From: CAG-873 sp910578365
GTDB lineage: Bacteria > Bacteroidota > Bacteroidia > Bacteroidales > Muribaculaceae
Reading direction: 5' to 3'
Length of the DNA stretch: 64,000 bases
Assembly: GCA_951635545.1 (NCBI GenBank)
Contig: OX620685.1
Location: 1,922,001-1,986,000, forward strand
Made by a program: the position numbers and the translations under genes. The notes beneath the pieces are model-generated. The model searched no databases and was not told where the DNA came from. It was given only the letters and a program-made list of their open reading frames with translations. The stretch's first letter is position 1; each line of letters opens with the position of its first letter. This document shows, one piece after another, positions 17,179 to 25,594 of the stretch.

Positions 17179-17208
17179 GAATCGGCAGCTTAAAAAAGTT
17201 GCCGATTC
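17179..17208 (+). other. Covarying leader hairpin of IS982
   Basis: gaatcggca (17179-17187) pairs with tgccgattc (17200-17208), followed by a T-rich stretch. The remnant copy has gaataggca/tgcctattc at 47919-47927 and 47940-47948: a C-G pair changed to A-T on both sides. This compensatory change suggests the structure is selected, probably as a terminator-like barrier between outside promoters and the transposase. Confidence 0.6.
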
Positions 17209-17267
17209 TCTTGGTAATATTACTGATATTTAGTAATTTAGAGGTACTAAACAATAAATACTGTATC

Positions 17268-18188
17268 ATGATTACCGAAAGTAAAGTTACTGAAATTTTT
17301 TGTATTGCAGATGATTTCTGCAAAGAATTTGAGGGTGAGATGGCAAAAAATGCACTTCCGTCCACAACTGACACTCCAAAACGGAAAAGAAAGCGCATGA
17401 TGTCGGATGCCGAGGTCATCACGATTCTGATCTGTTTCCACTTCAATTCGTACCGAAACTTCAAGCACTATTATCTGGGATGTGTGCGCATTCACTGGAA
17501 GCATCTGTTTCCGCAGACATTCTCCTACAACCGCTTCGTGGAGGTCATGCCCCGATGTTTTGTGGCTATGACCATGTTCCTGCGACTTGCATGTTTCGGA
17601 GAGTGCACGGGAATAAGTTTTGTGGACAGCACCTGCATTCCGGTCATTCATAACAAGCGCCAGTTCAACATGAAAGTCTTCAAGGATATCGCGGCCAAGG
17701 GTAAGAGTACGATGGGATGGTATGTAGGCTTCAAGCTGCATCTGCTATGTAACGAAAAAGGGGAACTGATCAACTTCGTATTGACACGTGCCAATGTGGA
17801 CGACCGCAATGAGGCAGTCATCGACACACTGACTGACAGGGTATTTGGAAAACTATACGCTGACAAGGGATATATATCGCAGTCTCTTTTCGGGCATCTT
17901 TGGGATGATGGCATACATATTGTGACAGGTCTTCGCTCGAACATGAAACAGCGTCTCATGCCGTTCTATGACAGGATGATGCTTCGTAAAAGGAGCATCA
18001 TCGAATCCATAAACGACATGCTGAAGAATGTGGCGCAGCTCGTCCACTCCCGCCATCGTAGTGTACACAACTTCCTCATGAACCTGCTTGCGGCAATGGG
18101 GGCGTATTGTTTCTTCGCCACAAAGCCGGAAGTGAACTTCGACTTTGAGGTACCCGAGTCAAACGGGCAGCTTGTCCTCTGGGATTAA
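17268..18188 (+). CDS. IS982-family transposase
   Basis: A protein of 306 residues from the ATG at 17268 (MITESKVTEIFCIADDFCKEFE). The DDE residues are visible: Asp in ISFVDSTCIPV, Asp in KLYADKGYISQ, and Glu in RKRSIIESINDMLK. The central segment MGWYVGFKLHLLCNEKGEL is typical of IS982. The frame is intact and the element has both ends and a target duplication, so it may be active. Confidence 0.92.
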   Translation: MITESKVTEIFCIADDFCKEFEGEMAKNALPSTTDTPKRKRKRMMSDAEVITILICFHFNSYRNFKHYYLGCVRIHWKHLFPQTFSYNRFVEVMPRCFVAMTMFLRLACFGECTGISFVDSTCIPVIHNKRQFNMKVFKDIAAKGKSTMGWYVGFKLHLLCNEKGELINFVLTRANVDDRNEAVIDTLTDRVFGKLYADKGYISQSLFGHLWDDGIHIVTGLRSNMKQRLMPFYDRMMLRKRSIIESINDMLKNVAQLVHSRHRSVHNFLMNLLAAMGAYCFFATKPEVNFDFEVPESNGQLVLWD

Positions 18189-18321
18189 CAACACCAAACT
18201 GTACAAATAAATCAGGCGACCTTGAAAGGCCGCCCAATACTCTATGTTGTCTTTTGCTTGGTTGAAAATCATAAAGTTCTTATCCCGAACTCGCGTTATT
18301 TCTTTTTTCTATAATGCTCGA

Positions 18322-20245
18322 TTATTCGGGGCGCATGGTTATCTCCACATGGTCGGCCGGAATAACGTAGCGGGCGCCGAAGTTGCGTACAGCTTCGGGT
18401 GTGAGGCTGTCGACGATAGCCTCGTAGCCGCTGTCCATGTCGGGCCCGTACTGGTCGTAAACTTTCAGTACGGTATCCCAGTAGCTGTTGTCGCGACGGT
18501 TCTCGGCGATGTTCTTGCTGAGGTAGGCCGTTACTTTAGCCAGTTCCTCGGCGGTAGGGCCTTCCTCGCACAGAGCCTTGACAGTGGAGCGTACAGCCTC
18601 GTAGCACTCCGCCTCGTGGCCCGGGGCAACCTTTATGTACACCGGCAGAATGAAGCGCGAGGGGGTATCAAGGCCGTTGAATCCGGCAGTGACTGAACAG
18701 TGAGTGGTAATGCCGTAGGTAAGGCCGCGGGCCTCGCGTATGTCGGCAAGCAGACGGCTTTTAAGAATCTGCCCGAAAGCCTGTGCGCGGAGTATGTGTT
18801 CGAGGTCGTAGGGGCACTCGCCGTTAAAGAACGAGTAGGTTATGGACTGCGGATAGTCGGTCATGGGGTGGGTATAGTCGAATGAACCATGGCCGCTGAA
18901 GAAGCCGTAGCCTATGTCGCGGGCACGCTCGCGGCGCCCGGCCGAAGGCAGCGACGCAATGTATTTTTCCAACAGCGGACGTATGCTGTCGGTATCGAAA
19001 TCGCCGGTTACGATGAATGTGAAGTCGCCCATATCGCCGAAGCGCTCGCGGTGCAGGTTTATCACTTTATCATAATCCATGCTGTCGAGATCGGCGGCGC
19101 GCAGTTTGGCACCTAATGGATGGCGGCGGTACACAATCGAGTGGATGGTATCGCCCATGGCGTTGGTGGCGGTCTGTACCGGACGGCTGAGTTTACCGCG
19201 TTCCGAGGCTATCAGGGCGCCATAGGCATTGTCGTCGCGGGTAATGGCGGTGGTTTTCAGATACAGCAGCTGCAGGGCGGTTTCGAGGTCGGCTTTCGAC
19301 GAAAGTACGGTAACTTCCTCCGAGGTGTTTCCGATTTTGAGCAGCGATTTTACGTTATGACCTGCCAGCAGTTTGCGCAGGTCGGCCGAGCTGTGGCCTC
19401 CGAAGCCGCTTATGGCCAGTACGTTGTCGCAAAGCTTGTATGCGGCTTTCAGTGCGGGGTTGTAGTTCATAGAGAAACCTCCTGGGCTTACGCCGTGTAC
19501 CATCACTTCGTCGGGTTTGTCGCTGCCGTGGCGCAGATATACTTTTATGCCGTTCGAAAGGGTGAGCAGTGTGGCGCCGAAGGGTGCCTGGCTCTCGGAA
19601 ACTATTTTGCCTGCCTGCGGCATGGCCTCCATAAGGCTGCGGCCTGCGAAAGTGTCAACGAAGGGCTCGATGGCCGCAACGTCCATGGCGGCGGCATCGG
19701 CCCTGAGTATATCAGCGGTGAGAGCTTCGGCGTCGTCGGGTGCGGCGTATACCGAGGTCACACGGTTACGGCCATCGGTGAAAGCCAGCGAGGCAAAGTA
19801 GCGGTTTACGTCGTCGACGGAGGTGGTGCGCTCCACTCCGGCCATCATTTTGAAGTACTGTTCGGTAGAGGGCAGCACGCCGCCACGGATAAAGTGGCGC
19901 ACAAAGCGGCGCGCCAGTTCAGTATTGCTTTCGACCGATGCCTTGGCCATACGGCTGTCGATTTCGGCGCGCTCGCTCTGTTTGGCGCGCTGCAGTTCGG
20001 TGGCTGTGAAACCGTGCACTGCGGCGCGGTACAGTTCGGTATAGAATGTTGTGAGGGCGCGGCGCGCTTCGGCTGCCGAATTGGCGGTGGCACGCAGCAT
20101 CAGTGCCTCGCGCGAGCCGGACAGCAGAAATTTGCCGAAGCCTATGCCCAGATTGGCCCAAGGGCAGTCGGGAGTGGATTCGAGGGCGTCAAAACGCTCT
20201 ACAAGCATGGCAGCCGCCACGGCTCTTTCATTTAAGATTTCGTCT
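18322..20245 (-). pseudogene. M16 zinc protease (pitrilysin family), 5' end deleted
   Basis: The open frame has about 635 residues, starting at the IS boundary with a stop codon just beyond; a GTG at 20220 could restart translation. M16 features are present in the C-terminal half: FTFIVTGDFDTDSIRPLLEKYIASLPS, YSFFNGECPYDLEHILRAQAFGQILKSRLLADIREARGLTY and the closing TPEAVRNFGARYV. The N-terminal domain with the HxxEH zinc site is absent (no such motif in the remaining protein), so it cannot be catalytic. Full-length relatives are about 940 residues. The missing third was lost at the adjacent ISAs1-type element. The TonB receptor fragment on the other side of that element is on the same strand. 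Confidence 0.85.
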
Positions 20246-20338
20246 CATTCTCGACAAATGTGTTGTTTTATAGCGAGAGCAGTACGGACGGAGAGAGACT
20301 TTAACCTCTGATTTTCAAGAGAATAAGTACAATAAAAA

Positions 20339-20370
20339 TTTGGTCAAGTGACAGATTTTTAGTAACTTTA
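20339..20370 (+). promoter_or_regulatory. IS promoter with start-masking inverted repeat
   Basis: TTTG (20339-20342), 20 nt, TAACTTTA (20363-20370). An 11-bp inverted repeat has one arm over the -33 box (20340-20350) and the other in codons 3-6 of the transposase (20407-20417). The layout is the same as in the IS at the left window edge. Confidence 0.6.
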
Positions 20371-20399
20371 TAGGTGATAATCAAAGAGTTACGCTAAAA

Positions 20400-21629
20400 A
20401 TGAAGCCACTTGACCAAGTCTGTTCGACTGACGCCTATGCGCCTGATCATACCGCAAAAGTACACAATAAATTTGACACAAGGCGCAGTATCATGGAAGA
20501 GCTTCGAGCATTTGCCTCATCCGTGCCGGATTTCCGTAGATTGGACAAAGGCAATTTCCGTCACAGCCTCAACGATATCATCATGCTGATGATACTCGGA
20601 CGTATGGCCGGATGCATCGGACGAGCCGAGATATTGGAGTTCGGCAGATACAACCTCAACAAATTACACAAAATGGGCATGTTGAGGAACGGCGTACCAT
20701 CTGAGGCCACGCTTTGCCGTGTGGAGAACGGCATCAACGATATGGATATGGCCGACAGGATGCAGCAGTTCGCAGACATATTCCTTGAAAGACTGACCTG
20801 CGCCAGCCGCATCATTGAAATAATCTGCATTGACGGCAAAGCCGAGCGCGGCACCGTTCAGGAAAACGGGCGTAGCCCGGATATCGTCTCTGCCTATTCG
20901 TTCAGCACCGGCATAACAATCGCCACCGAAGCCTGTCAGGAAAAGAGCAACGAGATAAAGGCCGTACCGATACTTCTTGATAAAATAGATGTCGCAGGAA
21001 AGATTGTCACAGCCGACGCCATGTCTATGCAGAAGGACATTGTCGAGAAAATCAGAAAGAAAGGGGGTGACTTTCTGATAGAACTCAAAGCCAACCAGCC
21101 GTCATTGCGATACGGCATTGAGGACAGGCTAGTGGAACACACACCGGTATATTCTTACACCGAAGGTCCCGAACTGGCCCACGGCAGGATAGAGACGAGA
21201 ACCTACCGCGTATATGACGGACTGGACATTATCGCCGACAAAGAGAAGTGGGGCGGAAACATGACCATCATAGAGTATGAATCATCTACAGTCAAAAAGT
21301 CAACAGGGATGCGCACTTCGGAAAAACGCCTGTATGTCAGCAGTATGCCTACGAAGACTCCGAAGCTCGGAATCATCGTGCGCAACCACTGGTCGATAGA
21401 AAGCATGCACTGGGGCCTGGACTACAATCTCCAGCAGGACAATATAAAACGTAAGTCGACAAGAGCCGCCCGAAACCTCGACACCATACAGAGAATAGTT
21501 TACTCGGTGTTCTCAATATGGAAAGGACTTCGCAAAAAACGATCGGATAAGAATAAAGGCATAGCCGAACTGATGAGACATATCTCAATGAGCTTTACTC
21601 GGCTGATGCGATTTTTAAGCCAAAAATGA
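20400..21629 (+). CDS. ISAs1-family transposase (409 aa)
   Basis: The N-terminal part FASSVPDFRRLDKGNFRHSLNDIIMLMILGRMAG is the DDE_Tnp_1-associated domain. The catalytic core includes EIICIDGKAERGT (first Asp), KIVTADAMSMQKDI (second Asp) and RNHWSIESMHWGLDYNLQQD (Glu region), the standard ISAs1/H-repeat pattern. Length is slightly above the other ISAs1 copy (366 aa), to which it is only distantly similar. The frame is intact. It separates two truncated minus-strand genes. Confidence 0.9.
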   Translation: MKPLDQVCSTDAYAPDHTAKVHNKFDTRRSIMEELRAFASSVPDFRRLDKGNFRHSLNDIIMLMILGRMAGCIGRAEILEFGRYNLNKLHKMGMLRNGVPSEATLCRVENGINDMDMADRMQQFADIFLERLTCASRIIEIICIDGKAERGTVQENGRSPDIVSAYSFSTGITIATEACQEKSNEIKAVPILLDKIDVAGKIVTADAMSMQKDIVEKIRKKGGDFLIELKANQPSLRYGIEDRLVEHTPVYSYTEGPELAHGRIETRTYRVYDGLDIIADKEKWGGNMTIIEYESSTVKKSTGMRTSEKRLYVSSMPTKTPKLGIIVRNHWSIESMHWGLDYNLQQDNIKRKSTRAARNLDTIQRIVYSVFSIWKGLRKKRSDKNKGIAELMRHISMSFTRLMRFLSQK

Positions 21630-21744
21630 AAAAAATAAGATTTTGACACCAGAATAACTCGTTGACAGACAGACACAGAATATTGCCCGATTCACAATGA
21701 ACCGGGTAGGGGAAGTCATGCTTTTTATTTTAGTTTAAATGAAA

Positions 21745-22339
21745 GAGCCGTGACCATACCCGATGTCAGGTTGCCGTACTCTGCCGATGGTATACCGCGC
21801 ACTATTTCCACCGATTCTATGTCGTCGGTTGAGAGAGTGCGCATGTCTACTCCGCGGTTTGTGACCGAGCGTTTGCTTTCGGGGTCCGATGCGGAGGCCG
21901 AAGGCACCGACTGCAGGTCGGCATCGCCGCTGATGGGTGCGCCGTCGACTATGAACAGAGTACCCAGCGACGTGATTGCATAGTCGTCAGAAAGGCCCGA
22001 TTTGGCGCCGGTGGCGCTTATTGCGCCGGTTTCACGCAAGGTTATGGTGTTGGCCTTGCCCATGTCGGGAGTCTGGCTGATGTTGCCGGGCAGCAATTCC
22101 AGCAGGTCGCTGAAACTCGTAGGCTGCAGATGCTGCATGGCCGAACGGTCGATACGCGAACTGCTGGTTATGCCCCGGCTCTCGCGGGCGGTTACGGTTA
22201 CTTCGCCCAGCACGATTGCTTCCGATAAATCGGGTATGGAAAGAGTGTCAATCTCCTCGATCTGTGGCTCTGTGGCATATGCCGTGCCGTAGCCCGACAA
22301 TATGGATGAAATTAATATAAGTAAACTTGATTTTCTCAT
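21745..22339 (-). pseudogene. TonB-dependent receptor, 5' fragment (signal + plug only)
   Basis: About 195 residues from an ATG at 22339 (MRKSSLLILISSILSGYGTAYA signal). The plug-domain signature follows: GEVTVTARESRGI, SFSDLLELLPGN, LGTLFIVDGAPISGD and DDIESVEIVRGIPSAEYGNLTSG. The frame then enters IS sequence and stops (TALSFKLK). The entire beta-barrel is missing, so no transport function is possible. There is no carboxypeptidase-like N-terminal domain, so it is not a SusC type. Intact members exceed 700 residues. The lost part and the M16 N-terminus probably disappeared together. Confidence 0.88.
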
Positions 22340-22351
22340 GATTTTACCCTG

Positions 22352-22382
22352 CAAAGTTACAATTATTGAAAAATGTGTGAAA
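22352..22382 (-). promoter_or_regulatory. Promoter of truncated TonB receptor, nearly leaderless
   Basis: TAACTTTG (22359-22352) with a TTTC at about -33 (22382-22379) after 19 nt. The receptor ATG is at 22339, so the transcript would start within a few bases of the start codon. Confidence 0.5.
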
Positions 22383-22464
22383 TACTCTTAATCGGGTAAT
22401 TTTGTTTCAGACGCAATTGACAAAATCATCAAAAAAGGGTATTTCGTGTTTCTATGGCCGGTTG

Positions 22465-22472
22465 TAATTTTG
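22465..22472 (+). promoter_or_regulatory. -7 box upstream of secreted protein gene
   Basis: TAATTTTG lies 30 nt before the ATG at 22502; an ATTTC at 22441-22445 is a weak -33 candidate. It is divergent from the TonB promoter across 22360-22464. Confidence 0.5.
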
Positions 22473-22501
22473 CAGTGCGAAAATTTAAATCAAAGTAAAT
22501 T

Positions 22502-24259
22502 ATGAAGAAACAATTACTTGGCTTTTTTGCCATGTCGCTGACAGGGTGCATGTTTGCCCAAAGCAGTCCCGTAGTTGAATGGGGTAAGCTTATCGATGGT
22601 GATACAAGCGCCGGCGACCAGGCTACATCTGTGAATGTGAATTCCGAAGGTGACGTCTATTGGTTCGGTTCCTATGGCAGCACTGAAGTGGCTCCGGAAG
22701 TACGTTTTGGCGGAACTCCGCTTTACACCGGTGCCCTTTATAATGCCGGAAACTCTCAGAATAATAATTTTACCTTGCTGAAAACAAACGCCGCCGGCGA
22801 GAAACTATGGGTGGTATACAGCAACAGCGGTGACTTTGCCAATAACGCCGGCGGAACAGCGCTGACTTCCGACGGCGGCTGTGTGGTGATTTCAAAAGTA
22901 CGCCACACCGACGGAATGCTCGACCGCAATATAAGCCTTTTCGATGCCGACGGCAATGAAACCGCTGTTGAGTGGATTTGCAATCGCCGCTACTATCGTA
23001 TGATGGTTACCAAGGTAAGTGCTGACGGCCATATCGAATGGAACCGCATGCTGGATTTCAGTACCGAACCTGCTCAGGGTGCCGCAGGAGGTGACGATTC
23101 CGATTTCCGGGCCGATACATTCAAAGTAGGGGCGGTGGCTGTGGATGCCGACGACAATATCTATGTAGCGCTGAACTACCGCAGTCCGCTTACAGTGGCA
23201 AAGGCCGGGGGCGGCTCGGAAACTCTGGTGCCCGTGAACACCGCCAACTGGTCCGGCGACCCTCAGACCGCCTGCGGCGACTTTCTTCTGCTGGGCCTCG
23301 ACAAGCAAGGATATTACCGCAACTCGCTTACACTCGAGGGCACTGCCACCGCCGCTTACTGCAGCAAGCTGAAATATGCCGGCGGCAAACTGTTTGCCCA
23401 AGGTTATATTATCGGTGACGGCAGTGAGCTGAAGGCCGCAGACAAGGTGCTGAAACCCTCGTCGATAATGAGCCCGCTTGTGCTTTGCGCCGATACCGAC
23501 CTGCAGGTGCAGTGGGCCAAATGTTTCCCCGGCGAGCAAGTCGCAGGCAAAAATGCGCTGCAGAACTGCGGTCTTGAATATGTATGCGGTGCCCTGTGGT
23601 TTGTAGGCCAGTACAACCTGAAATTTTCCGACCCCGACGACGACACCAAATTCATCGCATCTACTCAGGGCCAGCTCCGCGAGGGCTTTGTGGTTAAACT
23701 CGACGCTGCAGACGGCAAATGGCTTGCAGCCCGCGATAGCCGCGACGATGAGTTCTGCCAGGGCGGTGCATTCGCCAAGACCGGCCTTACCGGTTATATG
23801 AGCGTGATGGCCAATCCGGAGAAGCCCGACAATATATATGTACTCGGTTATGTAATGAACGCCAACGTGGGTGTGTTCATTCGCCGTTACGATGCTGCAA
23901 CACTGGTGGCAGATCTCAATGGCGAGTTCAACCTTATAACCAAAGGTGGCGCTCCTTCGTTAGTGACCTCTGCTTACGATGCCGCCAATGGAGTATGCTA
24001 TATTGCGGCCCGTGGCAACAAGGCTTTTGGAATGTCAGGAAGTGATGACAGTGCCGCGCCAGCGAGCTGGGGTATACTTGCAGCCAAGGTAAAACTGCCG
24101 GCGGGCATGCAGACCTCGATATCCGACGTATCCGTTGGCGGCTCTGAAAATGCTCCTGTTGAGTACTACAATCTTCAGGGTGTACGTGTGGCCGAACCTG
24201 CAAACGGCATATTCATACGACGCCAAGGCAGCAAGGTTGAAAAAGTGGCAGTCAGATAA
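22502..24259 (+). CDS. Secreted beta-propeller-like protein with T9SS-type C-terminus
   Basis: A protein of 585 residues with a signal peptide (MKKQLLGFFAMSLTGCMFAQ). The body shows repeated units of the kind seen in SBBP/Kelch-like propellers: NSEGDVYWFGSYG, TKVSADGHIEWNRML, AVDADDNIYVALNY and NIYVLGYVMNAN. The C-terminus VEYYNLQGVRVAEPANGIFIRRQGSKVEKVAV is the short (E)YYNLQGxRV...GIYIxRxGxKxxKxxV module that ends many exported proteins in this group, taken as a Por/T9SS-like sorting signal. Binding target or enzymatic role is unknown. It ends convergently with recX, the two coding regions overlapping by 8 bp. Confidence 0.7.
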   Translation: MKKQLLGFFAMSLTGCMFAQSSPVVEWGKLIDGDTSAGDQATSVNVNSEGDVYWFGSYGSTEVAPEVRFGGTPLYTGALYNAGNSQNNNFTLLKTNAAGEKLWVVYSNSGDFANNAGGTALTSDGGCVVISKVRHTDGMLDRNISLFDADGNETAVEWICNRRYYRMMVTKVSADGHIEWNRMLDFSTEPAQGAAGGDDSDFRADTFKVGAVAVDADDNIYVALNYRSPLTVAKAGGGSETLVPVNTANWSGDPQTACGDFLLLGLDKQGYYRNSLTLEGTATAAYCSKLKYAGGKLFAQGYIIGDGSELKAADKVLKPSSIMSPLVLCADTDLQVQWAKCFPGEQVAGKNALQNCGLEYVCGALWFVGQYNLKFSDPDDDTKFIASTQGQLREGFVVKLDAADGKWLAARDSRDDEFCQGGAFAKTGLTGYMSVMANPEKPDNIYVLGYVMNANVGVFIRRYDAATLVADLNGEFNLITKGGAPSLVTSAYDAANGVCYIAARGNKAFGMSGSDDSAAPASWGILAAKVKLPAGMQTSISDVSVGGSENAPVEYYNLQGVRVAEPANGIFIRRQGSKVEKVAVR

Positions 24260-24710
24260 ATTTTTTTATAAGTTCGGGCTCGAAACCGCGCGAAACCGCG
24301 AAACGGAACAGTTTGGTGCGGCCCTCGAAGGTATCGGGCCCGACTATGGAGCGGCGCTTCACATCCATTATGTGGCGCAGGTTTTCTTCGTAGCGCTCCA
24401 TGTCAATCGAGGCGAGGACTTCGGCGCTGATGTCGCGGTCCACGCCTTTGGCATACAGGGCCATAGCGATTTTGCGGCGTCCCCAGCGTGCGAAGTTCAC
24501 TTTGTCGCGCACGAAAGCCTCGCAGAAACGGCGGTCGTCAATAAAACGGCGCTGTATCAGCGAGGCTTTTATTTTTTCGGCTTCAGTGGCTGTGAGGCCC
24601 CACTGCCTGAGTTTTTTCATTATCTCGTCCGAGGAGCGTTCGGCGCGTACGCAGAGTTCTTCGGCGCGCACCAGTGCACGCTCGGGTGTGAGTGGTTTTC
24701 GCTGTATCAT
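24252..24710 (-). CDS. recX: RecX-family regulatory protein
   Basis: A protein of 152 residues made of three-helix repeats: ALVRAEELCVRAERSSDEIMKKLRQWGL, IKASLIQRRFIDDRRFCEAFVRDKV and RWGRRKIAMALYAKGVDRDISAEVLASI. These are the tandem RecX modules; family members bind RecA filaments and modulate recombination. Length is typical. The start codon overlaps the prmC stop by 4 bp, so it is translationally coupled to prmC. The 3' end overlaps the secreted protein gene on the opposite strand. Confidence 0.88.
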   Translation of the reverse strand: MIQRKPLTPERALVRAEELCVRAERSSDEIMKKLRQWGLTATEAEKIKASLIQRRFIDDRRFCEAFVRDKVNFARWGRRKIAMALYAKGVDRDISAEVLASIDMERYEENLRHIMDVKRRSIVGPDTFEGRTKLFRFAVSRGFEPELIKKFI

Positions 24711-25576
24711 ACGGCGGCGGTGGCAAAGCGTTTGCGTCCCAGATAGTCGTTGTGTATCTCTACATTGCCGAAGCCGAGGCCGTATAGCATCTTCGACATG
24801 GCCGCCACCTCCTTGGGATTGATCTCAAAGAAGAGCATGCCGCCGGGGCGCAGTGCCTTGCGGGCGTATTCACTTATGGGCCGGTAGAATTTCAACGGGT
24901 CGCTGTCGGGCACAAAAAGGGCCGTCTTGGGCTCGTGGTCGAGTACGCGGGCATCCATTTCGGTGGCTTCGGAGTCGAGTACATATGGCGGGTTGCTTGC
25001 AATTATGTCGTAAGTCTGAGGAGTGTTTTTCACTTCGCTCAGACCACAGGCGGGGAGCTGCAGGGCGTCGGCCGGTATTAAATTGATATTGCAGCCGAGG
25101 GTTTCGGCGTTTTCGCGGGCCACATCCAAAGCCGCTTGCGATATATCCATGGCATCAATGTCGGCAAACCTGAGCGCTCTGCTGAGGGCCAGGGCTATAC
25201 AGCCGCTGCCGGTACCAACGTCGAGCACCCGCAGGTCGGCCCGCTGTCCGAAGCGGTCAGTGATAAGATCAACCAGCCCGGCAGTTTCGGGGCGCGGAAT
25301 CAGGGTGTCGGGTGTCACTTTCAGATCCATGCCCATAAAGCGAGCGCTGCCTATGGCGTATTGGAGCGGCTCGCCCGCGCATACCCTGCGCAGCAGTTCG
25401 TCGATGTGCTCCTGTGTGAAAGGTTCGAGTCGGTGGTCACCGCGAATCACAATCTGTGCAGGAGTATAGTGCAGCACATCGTCCCATATAATGCGTGCGG
25501 CAGACCCGGCCTCGCCCCGGCCCAGTACGGGCGTAAGCGTGGCTATTATATGTCTGTTGAGTTCCGATACTGTCAT
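24707..25576 (-). CDS. prmC: Release factor glutamine methyltransferase PrmC (HemK)
   Basis: A protein of 289 residues. The N-terminal helical domain (MTVSELNRHIIATLTPVLG) is followed by a Rossmann methyltransferase: VLDVGTGSGCIALALS is the SAM-binding motif and IIASNPPYVLDSE contains the NPPY catalytic motif that binds the glutamine of release factors. It methylates the GGQ motif of RF1/RF2 in the cytoplasm. It lies 18 nt downstream of obg and overlaps recX, so the three likely form one transcript. Confidence 0.93.
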   Translation of the reverse strand: MTVSELNRHIIATLTPVLGRGEAGSAARIIWDDVLHYTPAQIVIRGDHRLEPFTQEHIDELLRRVCAGEPLQYAIGSARFMGMDLKVTPDTLIPRPETAGLVDLITDRFGQRADLRVLDVGTGSGCIALALSRALRFADIDAMDISQAALDVARENAETLGCNINLIPADALQLPACGLSEVKNTPQTYDIIASNPPYVLDSEATEMDARVLDHEPKTALFVPDSDPLKFYRPISEYARKALRPGGMLFFEINPKEVAAMSKMLYGLGFGNVEIHNDYLGRKRFATAAV

Positions 25577-25594
25577 GGCTTGTAAGGTGAGATG

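Larger units (their letters stand above)
17143..18296 (+). mobile_element. IS982-family element, intact
   Basis: Perfect 18-bp terminal inverted repeats (acgcgagttcgggataag at 17143-17160 and its complement at 18279-18296) enclose one transposase gene. A 5-bp direct repeat TATTT flanks the element (17138-17142 and 18297-18301), so both ends come from a single insertion. Size is about 1154 bp. A degraded copy begins at 47883. Confidence 0.92.
20218..21752 (+). mobile_element. ISAs1-type element (boundaries from an 18-bp inverted repeat)
   Basis: A perfect 18-bp inverted repeat (cacggctctttcatttaa at 20218-20235, complement at 21735-21752) encloses an intact ISAs1-family transposase. The flanks do not share a direct repeat, and both flanking genes are truncated at the element, so it probably sits at a deletion or recombination joint. 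The inner limits are uncertain: the repeat could belong to an outer element into which the transposase unit inserted. Confidence 0.6.

Noticed and set aside
19120..20235. 371-codon plus-strand frame opposite the M16 fragment
   Set aside because: Composition is a mirror of the protease codons and no domain can be read; the minus-strand M16 sequence is clear.
22502..24259. Secreted protein as an SBBP-only lipoprotein
   Set aside because: The cysteine in LTGC lies in the signal peptide, but cleavage after the later FAQ fits better and the C-terminus carries a secretion-type module.
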